A DNA stretch of 41,628 bases from Acidobacteriaceae bacterium (GTDB lineage: Bacteria > Acidobacteriota > Terriglobia > Bryobacterales > Bryobacteraceae). A program made the translations under genes and the position numbers. Positions within the stretch are counted from its first letter, which is position 1. Every line of letters starts with the position of its first letter. Shown one piece after another: positions 32,056 to 41,266 of the stretch. The notes under the pieces were generated by a model, which was not told the origin of the DNA, ran no database searches, and was given only the letters and a program-made list of their open reading frames with translations. Location: contig JADCJL010000096.1 in NCBI GenBank assembly GCA_020247055.1, positions 1 through 41,628 on the forward strand. Direction: 5' to 3'.

Positions 32056-33984
32056 ATGTTTTCCATGCTTTTCCGTGTCTCTGTGTGGCTCATCGCCGCC
32101 GCCGTACTTCTGCCGGCGGCCGTCAAGAAGATCTACGTTGTGGAGCGCACCGACGCGCCGCGCAACTACGAGCACATCACCGCCAAAGCCCATTTCGCCA
32201 TCGATCCGAAGCTGCCGGCCAACCAGATCATCCGCGACATCGCGATGGCGCCGCGCAACGAGGCGGGCCTGGTGGAGTTCGTCTCCGACCTCGAGGTGCT
32301 GAAGCCGCGCGACCCGTCCAAAGGCAACGGAACGATTCTCTACGAGGTTTCCAACCGCGGCGGCAAAGGCATGCGCAATATGTTCGAGCAGGGCGACGAG
32401 TATCTGCTCGAGCAGGGCTACACGCTAGTCTGGCTGGGTTGGCAGTTCGATCTGCCTCAGGCGGGGAGCCTGCTGCGGATTGAAGTGCCTCGCGCCAAGG
32501 GCGTAAGCGGACTGGTGCGGAGCGAATATGTGCCGGTGGCGAAGGTGGATGTCTATTCGCTGGGGGATCGCACGATGCAGGCCTATCCGGTGGCGAATCC
32601 GGAGGACCCGGCCACGCAGATGACCGTGCGCGATGCGCCCGAAGGGCCCCGCCGGGTGATTCCGCGGACGCAGTGGCGGTTTGTGGACGAAACGCGGGTC
32701 GGGCTGACGGGTGGTTTTCAGCCGGGTAAGCTCTACGAGGTGATCTACCGGGCGAAGGATCCGGCCATCGTCGGCCTCGGCATGGCGGCAACCCGGGATT
32801 TGATTTCTTTCCTGAAGGGCAAACCGGATAGCACGATTCTGCTGGGCGACCAGGGACGGTATCTCAAGAACGCCATCGGCTTCGGCACCTCGCAGAGCGG
32901 GCGGTTTCTGCGGACGTTTCTCTACATGGGGTTCAACCGGGATGAGAGTGGCCGCCGCGTGTTTGACGGGGTGTGGGCGCATGTGGCCGGCGCCGGCCGC
33001 GGCAGCTTCAACCATCGCTTCGCGCAGCCTTCGCGCGATGGCCATCGTATGACGAATACGTTCTACCCGTCCGACCTGTTTCCCTTCGCGGACCTGCGCA
33101 TGCTGGATCCGGAGACGAGAGAAGACGACGGACTGTTGAGCCGGGCACTCGATGAGCAGGTGGCGCCGCTGATCTTCTACACCAATGGTTCCTACGAGTA
33201 CTGGGGGCGAGCGGCTTCGCTGATCCATACCTCGCTCGACGGCAAGAAGGACGATGGCGTGGCGGGCGGTTCGCGGGTTTATTACCTGACGGCCACCCAG
33301 CACGGACCCGGCCGGTGGCCAGCGGCGAAGACGGCGGAGACGGCCTACCGCGCCAACCCGAACGATTACCGGTTTCTGATGCGCGGGCTGCTCGGGGCGC
33401 TGACGCGATGGGTGGTGGCCAAGGAGGCCCCGCCGGCTTCGAGCTATCCGCGGATCGACCAACAGCAGTTGGTGGCGCCGGCGGCGCTGAAGTTCCCGAA
33501 GATTCCCGGGGTGCAGTTGCCGCGGGCGCCGCATCAAGCCTGGCGGGTGGATTACGGTCCCGATTTCAAGTCCGATGGGGTGATTGCCTTCGATCCTCCG
33601 AAGGTCGGCAAGCCGTTTCCGACGCTGGTGCCCGCCGTGGACGCGGATGGAAACGAGGTAGCGGGCTTGCGTCTGCCCGATGTGGCGGTGCCTCTTGGGA
33701 CGTTTACGGGCTGGAACCTGCGCGACCCGGCGACGGGGGCTCCGGCGGAGATGCAGAGCATGACCGGCGGCTTTCACCCGTTCGCGCGGACGAAGGCGGA
33801 GCGGGAGGCGAGTAAGGATCCGCGGCCGTCGATCGAGGAACGCTATACAAGCAAGGAGGAGTATTTGAGCCAGGTGGACCGCGTGATCGACGGGCTGGTG
33901 ACGGGCCGTTATGTGCTCGACCGGGATCGGGCGGCGCTGCGGGATCGGGCGGCGGCGCATTGGGATGAGGTGACCCGGCGATAG
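32056..33984 (+). CDS. secreted alpha/beta-hydrolase domain protein
   Basis: A 642-residue exported protein with signal peptide 1-22 (SVWLIAAAVLLPAAV). It matches the large alpha/beta hydrolase-like family found in Acidobacteriota and Proteobacteria (PF20091-type). The nucleophile motif is GFGTSQSGRFLR around S279-S281, and WAHVAGAGRGSFNHRFAQP follows. A conserved end (GTFTGWNLRD) is present, as is a C-terminal helical tail with YTSKEEYLSQVD. A nearby ATG (32065) is an equally possible start. The substrate is unknown; such proteins are annotated only as hydrolases. It may be expressed with tsaD. Confidence 0.85.
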   Translation: MFSMLFRVSVWLIAAAVLLPAAVKKIYVVERTDAPRNYEHITAKAHFAIDPKLPANQIIRDIAMAPRNEAGLVEFVSDLEVLKPRDPSKGNGTILYEVSNRGGKGMRNMFEQGDEYLLEQGYTLVWLGWQFDLPQAGSLLRIEVPRAKGVSGLVRSEYVPVAKVDVYSLGDRTMQAYPVANPEDPATQMTVRDAPEGPRRVIPRTQWRFVDETRVGLTGGFQPGKLYEVIYRAKDPAIVGLGMAATRDLISFLKGKPDSTILLGDQGRYLKNAIGFGTSQSGRFLRTFLYMGFNRDESGRRVFDGVWAHVAGAGRGSFNHRFAQPSRDGHRMTNTFYPSDLFPFADLRMLDPETREDDGLLSRALDEQVAPLIFYTNGSYEYWGRAASLIHTSLDGKKDDGVAGGSRVYYLTATQHGPGRWPAAKTAETAYRANPNDYRFLMRGLLGALTRWVVAKEAPPASSYPRIDQQQLVAPAALKFPKIPGVQLPRAPHQAWRVDYGPDFKSDGVIAFDPPKVGKPFPTLVPAVDADGNEVAGLRLPDVAVPLGTFTGWNLRDPATGAPAEMQSMTGGFHPFARTKAEREASKDPRPSIEERYTSKEEYLSQVDRVIDGLVTGRYVLDRDRAALRDRAAAHWDEVTRR

Positions 33985-34026
33985 CCGCGGTGGGGGCCAT
34001 CCGCCATTGGTAGGATGGAAGGAGCA

Positions 34027-34851
34027 ATGGGTCCTCAACAGACAGAGTTAAAAACGACGGCGATTGACGGCGTCCGGCAGATTATTGCCGTTGGTTCGGG
34101 AAAAGGCGGGGTCGGCAAGACCACGGTATCGGTGAATCTGGCGATCGCGCTGGCTGGATTGGGGTACCGGGTGGGTCTGATCGACGCGGATGTCTACGGG
34201 CCGAACGTGCCCTTGATGATGGGCATCCGGGAGGCTCCCCATGCCATCGGCGAAAGGATTCAGCCGCTGGTGCAGCACGAGGTGAAGCTGATCTCGATGG
34301 GGTTCTTGAGCCCCGGCGACAAGCCGCTCGTGTGGCGCGGACCGATGCTGCACTCAGTGATTCAGCAGTTTCTGCGCGGGGTGGACTGGGGGACGCTCGA
34401 CTATCTGCTGATTGATCTGCCGCCGGGAACCGGTGATGTGCAGTTGTCGCTGATGCAGACGACGACGGTGAGCGGCGCGGTGGTGGTGACAACGCCTTCG
34501 GAGGTTTCGCTTGAAGACGCCCGGAAGGCTGTTTTGATGTTCCAGAACGTGCGGGTGCCGGTGCTGGGTCTCGTCGAGAACATGAGCTATCTCATTGCGC
34601 CGGGTTCGGGTGAGCGGATTGATGTGTTTGGCCACGGGGGCGGCGAGCGGACGGCGAACGCGATGAGCGTGCCGTTTCTGGGCTCGCTGCCGCTGGACCC
34701 GGCGGTGCGCGTGGGTGGCGACAGCGGGCGGCCGGCGGCGTTGGACCCGGCGGGAAAGGGCGCTCCGTTTGTCGAACTGGCCGAACGGGTGGTGGAGCGG
34801 TTGGCGGCCCGCGGGGCCGGCAAGGCTCCGACGATGACCGTCAGCGACTAA
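34027..34851 (+). CDS. Mrp/ApbC-family P-loop ATPase lacking the CxxC motif
   Basis: A 274-residue MinD-like ATPase of the Mrp/NBP35 iron-sulfur carrier family. The deviant Walker A is GSGKGGVGKTT (23-33), switch I LIDADVYGPNVPLM, and Walker B YLLIDLPPGTGD. The diagnostic VENMSYLI segment is present, but the CxxC that normally follows it and bridges a [4Fe-4S] cluster in the dimer is A191-P-G-S194; the protein has no cysteine at all. The N-terminal DUF59 domain is also absent. An AAGGAG site supports the chosen ATG. The gene is followed by tilS after one base. Role in Fe-S assembly is doubtful without cysteines. Confidence 0.9.
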   Translation: MGPQQTELKTTAIDGVRQIIAVGSGKGGVGKTTVSVNLAIALAGLGYRVGLIDADVYGPNVPLMMGIREAPHAIGERIQPLVQHEVKLISMGFLSPGDKPLVWRGPMLHSVIQQFLRGVDWGTLDYLLIDLPPGTGDVQLSLMQTTTVSGAVVVTTPSEVSLEDARKAVLMFQNVRVPVLGLVENMSYLIAPGSGERIDVFGHGGGERTANAMSVPFLGSLPLDPAVRVGGDSGRPAALDPAGKGAPFVELAERVVERLAARGAGKAPTMTVSD

Positions 34852-34852
34852 C

Positions 34853-36115
34853 GTGCTGGACGCGGTAGCAGCGGCGCTGGACCGGTTGGGCGTCTCCGGC
34901 GCGACGCTGGGGGTAGCGGTTTCGGGCGGCGCCGACAGCGTCTTTCTGCTCCACGCCCTGCGGGCGGTGCACCGGGGGCGGCTGGTGGTGCTGCATGTGA
35001 ACCATGGATTGCGCGGGTCTGCCTCCGAGGAGGACGAAGCGTTTGTCCGGCGATTGGCCGGGGAGTTGCCGTGCGCGGTGGCGCGCGGCGGGCCGGTGGA
35101 GGGGAATCTGGAGCAGTTTTGCCGCCGGACACGGCTCCGGTGCTTTGCCGAGTGGCGGGAGGCTGGTCTCGTCGATTGGGTGGCGACCGGACACACGGCA
35201 TCCGATCAGGCCGAGACGGTGTTGCTGCGGCTGCTGCGCGGCACGGGGCCCACGGGTTTGCGGGGGGTGCTGGAACGGACGAAGTCCGGGCTGATCCGGC
35301 CGTTGCTGGGCGTCTCGCGGGAGGCGGTGCGGGAGTATCTGGCGGGGCAGGGGATGGCGTGGCATGAGGACGCTTCGAACGAGGATCCGCGTTTTCTGCG
35401 CAATCGGGTGCGGCGGGAGGTGCTGCCGCTGCTGCGGGAGCTATCGCCGGCGGTGGAGGGGCATCTGGCGCGGTTGGCGGGGATTGCGGCGCTCGAGGAG
35501 GGCTACTGGCGGGAGCAGATGCCGGCGGCGGCACCGGTGCGGGAGGTGGGAGCGCTACGGGAGATGCACCCGGCGCTGCGGCGCCGGGTTTTGCGGGATT
35601 GGGTCGCCGCCGCCAAGGGCGACCTGCGCCGGATGGAGGAGCGGCACATCGGGCAGTTGGAACGGCTGGTGATGGACAGCCGGGGCGAGGGAGCGGTGAC
35701 GCTGCCGGGGGTGGTAGCGACGCGGTCGTTTGGGGCGATCCGGATGGCGTGTCCAGGGGCGGCGGATTCCCGATATACTGAAGAGATTGTTTTGGAGCTT
35801 GATGAAGAACGATTACAAGGAGAGTTGCGCTTGCGTGCGTGGCAACCCGGGGATCGTTTTCAACCGGCAGGGCGTAGTGAGCCGATTCTTTTGAAGAGAT
35901 TGTTTCAAGTCGCTCGCGTACCCTTATGGGAAAGAGAGAATTGGCCGATTGTTACGGATGGAGTGAGTATCGTGTGGTCGAACCGGTTTGGCGTCGATGC
36001 AAGGTTTGCGCCGAATGGTGACACAAGGAACATTTTGCGGTTTACAGCGCGGATTTCCCGAGTAGATGAATCGATCCCTTCGTCCTCGACGTCCTGTATA
36101 TTGAGGAAGCAATGA
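34853..36115 (+). CDS. tilS: tRNA(Ile)-lysidine synthase TilS
   Basis: Forms lysidine at position 34 of tRNA(Ile2) so that it reads AUA. It is 420 residues: an N-type PP-loop domain (1-210) with [50 protein letters not shown] and [20 protein letters not shown]-terminal domain (about 330-400) contains [10 protein letters not shown] and [14 protein letters not shown]. The start is GTG, one base after the mrp stop. The stop overlaps ftsH as ATGA. The 3' third is much lower in GC than the 5' part. Confidence 0.94.
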   Translation: MLDAVAAALDRLGVSGATLGVAVSGGADSVFLLHALRAVHRGRLVVLHVNHGLRGSASEEDEAFVRRLAGELPCAVARGGPVEGNLEQFCRRTRLRCFAEWREAGLVDWVATGHTASDQAETVLLRLLRGTGPTGLRGVLERTKSGLIRPLLGVSREAVREYLAGQGMAWHEDASNEDPRFLRNRVRREVLPLLRELSPAVEGHLARLAGIAALEEGYWREQMPAAAPVREVGALREMHPALRRRVLRDWVAAAKGDLRRMEERHIGQLERLVMDSRGEGAVTLPGVVATRSFGAIRMACPGAADSRYTEEIVLELDEERLQGELRLRAWQPGDRFQPAGRSEPILLKRLFQVARVPLWERENWPIVTDGVSIVWSNRFGVDARFAPNGDTRNILRFTARISRVDESIPSSSTSCILRKQ

Positions 36116-38025
36116 CATCTAATGTAAATAAGCTGATCTTCTGGGTCGTTATCATCTGCCTGGCTGTAATTTTGTACACGGTAGTCGGGCGGGGTAAGGG
36201 CAAGCCGGAAGTGAATCTGGCCTTCTCGCAGTTTCTCTCTGAGGTTGAGGCAGGGCGGGTGAAGTCCGTGAAGATCAGCGGCACAGAAGTGCGCGGTCAG
36301 TTTGTCGATGATTCGCAGGGCCCGTTGCGGACCCTGATTCCGGCGAATTACCCGAAAGTGTACGAGATTCTGACGGCGAAGAATGTCGCCATCGAGATGC
36401 AGGAATCAACCAACGGAACGCTGGTTTCGCTGCTGGTGAACGCGATTCCCTTTGTTCTGCTCCTGGCGCTGTGGATCTTCATGATGCGGCAGATGCAGAG
36501 CGGCGGCAACAAGGCGCTGAGCTTTGGCAAGAGCCGGGCGCGTCTGCACTCTTCGCAGCAGAAGAAGGTAACGTTCAAGGACGTGGCGGGCGTCGAGGAG
36601 GCCAAAGAGGAGCTCGGCGAGATTATTGAGTTTTTGCGGGAGCCGCAAAAGTTCCAGAAACTGGGCGGGCGGATTCCGAAGGGTGTGCTGCTGGTGGGGC
36701 CTCCGGGAACGGGTAAGACGCTGCTGGCGCGGGCGATTGCGGGCGAGGCGAACGTGCCTTTCTTCTCGATTTCGGGTTCGGACTTCGTGGAGATGTTCGT
36801 GGGCGTGGGCGCAAGCCGCGTGCGCGATTTGTTTGAGCAGGGCAAGAAGAACGCCCCTTGCATTATCTTCATCGACGAGATTGACGCCGTCGGGCGGCAC
36901 CGCGGAGCGGGATTGGGCGGGGGGCACGACGAGCGGGAGCAGACGCTGAACCAGTTGCTCGTGGAGATGGACGGTTTCGAGTCGAACGAAGGGGTGATCC
37001 TCGTCGCGGCGACCAACCGGCCGGACGTGCTCGATCCGGCGCTGCTGCGGCCGGGCCGGTTCGACCGCCGGGTGGTGGTGGGCCGACCCGATGTAAAGGG
37101 CCGGGAGCAGATTCTGCGGGTGCACACCAAGAAAGTGCCGCTGGGCGATGATGTGGACCTGATGGTGCTGGCGCGCGGGACACCGGGATTCGCGGGAGCT
37201 GATCTTTCAAACCTGGTGAATGAGGCGGCGCTCGTGGCGGCGCGGCAGAACCGGAAGGTGGTGACGCAGCTGGATTTCGAGCTGGCCAAGGACCGGGTAA
37301 TCATGGGCGCGGAGCGGAAGTCGATGATGCTCTCGGACGAAGAGAAGAAGAATACGGCTTACCACGAGGCGGGTCACGCGCTGGTGGCGGTGCTGATTCC
37401 GGATGCTGACCCGCTGCACAAGGTGACCATCATCCCTCGCGGGATGGCGCTGGGCCTGACGATGCAGCTGCCGCTCGACGACAAGCACTCCTACAACAAA
37501 GATTATCTCGAGGCGCAACTCGCCATTCTGATGGGCGGGCGGATTGCGGAAGAGATCTTCATGAAGCAGATGACGACGGGCGCGGGCAACGACATTGAGC
37601 GCGCGACGGACATGGCGCGGAAGATGGTCTGCGAGTGGGGCATGAGTGAACTCGGGCCGATGAGCTTTGGCAAGAAAGAGGAGCAGATCTTTCTGGGCCG
37701 CGAGATTTCGCAGCACCGGGACTACTCCGAGACAACGGCGATCGCGATTGACGCGCAGGTGCGGAAGCTGGTGGACAACGGCTACAGCCGGGCCCGGAAG
37801 TACATTGAAGATCACCGGGATGCGATGGTGCGGATTGCCGAGGCGCTGCTTGAGCGCGAGGTGCTCGACGGCTCCGAGGTGGAGCAGTTGATCCGGGGTG
37901 AGTCGCTCGCGGCGTTCCGCGGGACGGTGAAACCGCGGAGTGACGAGGACAACAAAGTGGCGCCGCCGAGCGGTCTGGGCGGCCTGCGGATTCCGCCGCT
38001 GGCGGACGGTCCTTCGCCAGCGTAA
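36112..38025 (+). CDS. ftsH: ATP-dependent zinc metalloprotease FtsH
   Basis: Membrane-anchored AAA+ protease for membrane and short-lived regulatory proteins. It is 637 residues with two membrane helices (about 9-25 and 105-125) flanking the periplasmic domain. Walker A is GPPGTGKT (196-203), the pore motif [13 protein letters not shown], Walker [13 protein letters not shown], and the second region of homology [21 protein letters not shown]. The zinc site is HEAGH (418-422) plus the distal Asp in [10 protein letters not shown]. The start overlaps the tilS stop by four bases, the tilS-ftsH order known from other bacteria but without hpt between. The HAD gene follows with no spacer. Confidence 0.97.
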   Translation: MTSNVNKLIFWVVIICLAVILYTVVGRGKGKPEVNLAFSQFLSEVEAGRVKSVKISGTEVRGQFVDDSQGPLRTLIPANYPKVYEILTAKNVAIEMQESTNGTLVSLLVNAIPFVLLLALWIFMMRQMQSGGNKALSFGKSRARLHSSQQKKVTFKDVAGVEEAKEELGEIIEFLREPQKFQKLGGRIPKGVLLVGPPGTGKTLLARAIAGEANVPFFSISGSDFVEMFVGVGASRVRDLFEQGKKNAPCIIFIDEIDAVGRHRGAGLGGGHDEREQTLNQLLVEMDGFESNEGVILVAATNRPDVLDPALLRPGRFDRRVVVGRPDVKGREQILRVHTKKVPLGDDVDLMVLARGTPGFAGADLSNLVNEAALVAARQNRKVVTQLDFELAKDRVIMGAERKSMMLSDEEKKNTAYHEAGHALVAVLIPDADPLHKVTIIPRGMALGLTMQLPLDDKHSYNKDYLEAQLAILMGGRIAEEIFMKQMTTGAGNDIERATDMARKMVCEWGMSELGPMSFGKKEEQIFLGREISQHRDYSETTAIAIDAQVRKLVDNGYSRARKYIEDHRDAMVRIAEALLEREVLDGSEVEQLIRGESLAAFRGTVKPRSDEDNKVAPPSGLGGLRIPPLADGPSPA

Positions 38026-38649
38026 ATGTCGGGGTCCTACCGGCTTTACCTGTTCGACGTGGATGGCACGTTGACGGATTCGGCGGAGGATATCTGTGGC
38101 GCGGTCGGGGCGGTGCTCGACCGGAACGGATACCCTCCGCAGCCGTTTGCGCTGGTGCGGAGTTACATTGGGCGGCACCTCACGGACCTGTTTGGTGATG
38201 TCGTGCCTGGACTCCCCGCGGCGGCGATGGAGCGGCTGATTGCCGAGTACCGGGAGATCTACTGGGCGCGGGAGCATAACGCGACGAAGCTGTTTCCGGG
38301 CGTTGCGGAGGCGGTGCGGGCGCTGGGTGGGATGAAGGCGACGGCGACGACGAAGGGGACGCCGACAACGCGGGTGGTGCTTGAGAAGTTCGGGCTGCTG
38401 CCGTATTTTGACCATGTGCAGGGGACGGACGGGTTTCCGGCCAAGCCATCGCCGGAGGTGATTCAGCGTTCGCTGCAGGCGCTGGGGGTGGAGGCGCGGG
38501 ATGCGCTGATGATTGGGGATGCGCCGGCGGACATCGCGGCGGCGCGGGCAGCGGGCGTGACCGTTTGCGCGGTAAGCTATGGCTACGGCAATCCGCGGGA
38601 GATGGAGCCGGACTTCTGGATCGACGACTTATGCGAGTTATTGGGTTAG
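38026..38649 (+). CDS. HAD-family hydrolase, phosphoglycolate phosphatase-like
   Basis: A 207-residue haloacid dehalogenase superfamily phosphatase. Motif I is FDVDGTLTDS (nucleophile D11, acid D13), motif II TTKGTPT, motif III Lys in FPAKPSPE, and motif IV MIGDAPADIAAA. A helical cap lies between motifs I and II (subclass IA, Gph-like). The ATG directly follows the ftsH stop codon, and the end overlaps the next gene by 19 bases. 2-phosphoglycolate is a reasonable guess for the substrate but not shown. Confidence 0.9.
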   Translation: MSGSYRLYLFDVDGTLTDSAEDICGAVGAVLDRNGYPPQPFALVRSYIGRHLTDLFGDVVPGLPAAAMERLIAEYREIYWAREHNATKLFPGVAEAVRALGGMKATATTKGTPTTRVVLEKFGLLPYFDHVQGTDGFPAKPSPEVIQRSLQALGVEARDALMIGDAPADIAAARAAGVTVCAVSYGYGNPREMEPDFWIDDLCELLG

Positions 38650-40325
38650 TTCTGGGCGCCGCGGCGGCGCTGGTGGCGGCGCCGGAGATGATTGTGCACA
38701 ACGGTCGGATTGTGACGGCCGATGCGCGGTTCACGATTGTCGAGGCGATGGCGGTGGAGAAGGGCCGGATTGTCGCAACGGGTACGAGCGCGGCGGTGCT
38801 GCGGCGGAAGGGTCCGGAGACGAAGCTGATCGACCTGGGCGGAAAGATGGTGCTGCCGGGTCTGATTGACGCGCATGTGCACGCGCTGGGGGCGGGGTTA
38901 ACGGAGTACAAGCGGAAGCTGCCGCCGCTTGACAGTATTACGGACATCCAGAACTATATCCGGGAGCAGGCCAAGACGACGCCGAAGGGCGAATGGATTG
39001 TGGTGCCGCGGACGCTGCCGCCGCGGTTGGCCGAGCAGCGGTTTCCGACCAAGCAGGACCTGGACGTGGCGCCGGAGCATCCGGTGGCGTTTGACGGCTC
39101 GTATGTGTGGGGCGCGAACACGATGGCGCTGCGGATGAGCGGGATTACGGCGGCGACGCCTAACCCGCCGGGCGGCGAGGTAGTGAAGGGGGCCGACGGC
39201 GAGCCAAACGGGATTCTGCGCAACGCGGCTTCGCTGCTGAAGCGGGTGCCGCAGGGGGCCAACTACAGCGAGGCGGAGAAGCTCGAGGCGCTGGAGACGA
39301 TGCTGAAGCTCTATGCCGCGGCGGGCCTGACGACGGTGGGGGACCGGGCGGCGGTGATCGAGGACTACAACCTCTACGCCAAGCTGAAGGCGCAGGGGCG
39401 GCTGCCGGTGCGGACGGTGCTGACGTGGCGGATCAACGCGATGCGGCCGGTGGAGCAGGTGGTGGCCGAGATTGAGGGAAACGGCTGGAAGACCGGGCAG
39501 GGGGATGAGTGGCTGAAGTTTGGCGCCTTTAAGGTGACTCTCGACGGCGGGCAGAGCGTGGGGACGGCGTATCAGAGAATGCCGTACGGGGCCTACGGGC
39601 GGCAGCTATACGGGCAGACGAATCCGGATGCGCGGGGGACGCTGTTCGTGGACGGGCCGAAGCTGACGCAGATCATGAGGGCGGCGCGGAACAAGGGCTG
39701 GCAGTTGACGAGCCATGCGCAGGGCGGGGCGGCGATAGACGTGCTGCTCGATACGTTTGAGGCGCTCGATAAGGAACGGCCGATTGGGCCGACGCGGTCG
39801 CACGTGATGCACGGGAGCTTCATGAGCGAGGAGGCGGTGGCGCGGATGAAGCGGATGGGCGTATTGGCGGATGTACAGGCCGGGTGGCTGCATTTTGACG
39901 TGCCGGCGCTTGAGCAGGTGTTCGGGTATAAGAACATGCGGTACTTCTTCCCGCTGCAGACCTACCTGAAGAGCGGGATTGTGATTGCGGGCGGGAGCGA
40001 CCACATGATCGGGCAGGATAAGAACCGGGGGGTGAATCCGTTCAACCCGTTCTATAACCTGTGGATGGCGATTACGCGGGAGACGCGGGCGGGCAAGCAG
40101 ATCTATCCTGAAGAGAAGATAACGCGGGAGCAGGCGCTGCGGATGTACACGAACGGGGGGGCGTACCTGCATTTTTCCGAGAGAGAGCTCGGGTCGATCG
40201 AGGTGGGAAAGTGGGCCGATTTCGTGGTGATCGACCGGGATTACCTGCGGTGTCCGGAGGCGGAGATCCGGCGGATTGAGCCGCTGATGACCGTCGTGGG
40301 CGGCCGGACGGTTTACACAAAGTAG
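38631..40325 (+). CDS. secreted amidohydrolase, YtcJ-like (Amidohydro_3)
   Basis: A 564-residue metal-dependent hydrolase. The chosen ATG (MRVIGLVLGAAAALVAA) supplies a signal peptide and lies inside the end of the HAD gene. Metal ligands appear as H82 and H84 in LIDAHVHALG, His in LTSHAQGG and VMHGSF, and the Asp of AGGSDHMI. The composite beta-domain ends with IEVGKWADFVVIDRDYL. YtcJ-like proteins act on N-acyl amides or formamides. It is the last gene of the packed + strand run and ends 6 bp before the convergent ThuA gene. Confidence 0.9.
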   Translation: MRVIGLVLGAAAALVAAPEMIVHNGRIVTADARFTIVEAMAVEKGRIVATGTSAAVLRRKGPETKLIDLGGKMVLPGLIDAHVHALGAGLTEYKRKLPPLDSITDIQNYIREQAKTTPKGEWIVVPRTLPPRLAEQRFPTKQDLDVAPEHPVAFDGSYVWGANTMALRMSGITAATPNPPGGEVVKGADGEPNGILRNAASLLKRVPQGANYSEAEKLEALETMLKLYAAAGLTTVGDRAAVIEDYNLYAKLKAQGRLPVRTVLTWRINAMRPVEQVVAEIEGNGWKTGQGDEWLKFGAFKVTLDGGQSVGTAYQRMPYGAYGRQLYGQTNPDARGTLFVDGPKLTQIMRAARNKGWQLTSHAQGGAAIDVLLDTFEALDKERPIGPTRSHVMHGSFMSEEAVARMKRMGVLADVQAGWLHFDVPALEQVFGYKNMRYFFPLQTYLKSGIVIAGGSDHMIGQDKNRGVNPFNPFYNLWMAITRETRAGKQIYPEEKITREQALRMYTNGGAYLHFSERELGSIEVGKWADFVVIDRDYLRCPEAEIRRIEPLMTVVGGRTVYTK

Positions 40326-40331
40326 CCGGGT

Positions 40332-41195
40332 TCAGGGCCGGGAGGAGACTTTGTCCTTGCCGGGGAAGTCGGCGGGAAGTTTTTGGGTGACTTTGCCGGA
40401 GGCGGCCCATTCGGCGCCGCGCTGGTAGGTGACGATGAAGTCGACCGACTGCATGGCTTCGACGGCGTGGCCGAGGCAGGTGTGGAAGATGCGGCCCTTG
40501 CCGTAGGAGAGAACCATGAGGAGCGGCTCGTGTTCGCCGGTGCCGCGGGTGGACTTGTCGGAGAAAGCGGAGGCGAGAATGCGGACGTTTTTGGCCGGGC
40601 CGCGGAGGCGGTCGTAGAGCTCATCCTTGCCATGGAGCCATTCGGCGGGGAGGCCTTTGGTGATGGGGTGGTTGGGGTCGCGGAGGGTGATCAGGAAAGG
40701 GTGTTGGACGCCATGGCTGCCGCCGCGGCCGGGCTGCGTGTCGGGGACCCACTTGCCTTCGCGGAGGCGGAGGTAGGGACCGTCCTTCTCGGTGCGGTTA
40801 CCCCAACCGCCGAGACCGATCATTTCGTTGAACTCGGGCCAGGTGGGGAAGGCGTTATTGGCGGCGTGGACAACGACGAGGCCGCCGCCGGAGGAGATGT
40901 ACTTGACGAAGTCGGCTTCGGTGGTTTTGGACCAGTCTTCGCCGTTGTAGTTGAGGACGACGACGTCGTGGCCGGCGAATTTGGGGCGGTAGGCTTCCAT
41001 ATCGCCGCCCTTGGGCGGGGTGGTGGAGACGGTGACGGTGAACAGGCCGGTCTGTTCGAGGTAGCGCTGGAGCAGGGGGGTGGTTTGGGCCCAGGCGTGG
41101 TTGTTCTGGCCGTCGACGAGGAGGGCGGACCGCTTGCGGGCGGCGAGGGCGGGCAGCGCCGGTAGAGCCGCGAGGAGAGCGCGTCGGGAGAGCAT
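40332..41195 (-). CDS. ThuA-domain protein with Tat-like leader
   Basis: A 287-residue exported protein. The ATG giving MLSRRALLAALPALPALAA was chosen because it yields a twin-arginine-like leader, similar to that of the sulfatase at the other end. The ThuA (trehalose utilisation, glutamine amidotransferase-like) domain shows ALLVDGQNNHAW, DVVVLNYNGEDW, GGGLVVVHAANNAF and GRIFHTCLGHAVEAM. ThuA proteins in this kind of genome often occur with sugar-degrading enzymes; the catalytic role is not established. The tandem repeat array lies upstream of its start. Confidence 0.9.
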   Translation of the reverse strand: MLSRRALLAALPALPALAARKRSALLVDGQNNHAWAQTTPLLQRYLEQTGLFTVTVSTTPPKGGDMEAYRPKFAGHDVVVLNYNGEDWSKTTEADFVKYISSGGGLVVVHAANNAFPTWPEFNEMIGLGGWGNRTEKDGPYLRLREGKWVPDTQPGRGGSHGVQHPFLITLRDPNHPITKGLPAEWLHGKDELYDRLRGPAKNVRILASAFSDKSTRGTGEHEPLLMVLSYGKGRIFHTCLGHAVEAMQSVDFIVTYQRGAEWAASGKVTQKLPADFPGKDKVSSRP

Positions 41196-41266
41196 GGCCT
41201 TTATGGTATCGCAGGGAGGCGGCCAGGGGGGCAGACGGGTCAAGTCCGTCGTAGGGGAGCGTAACT

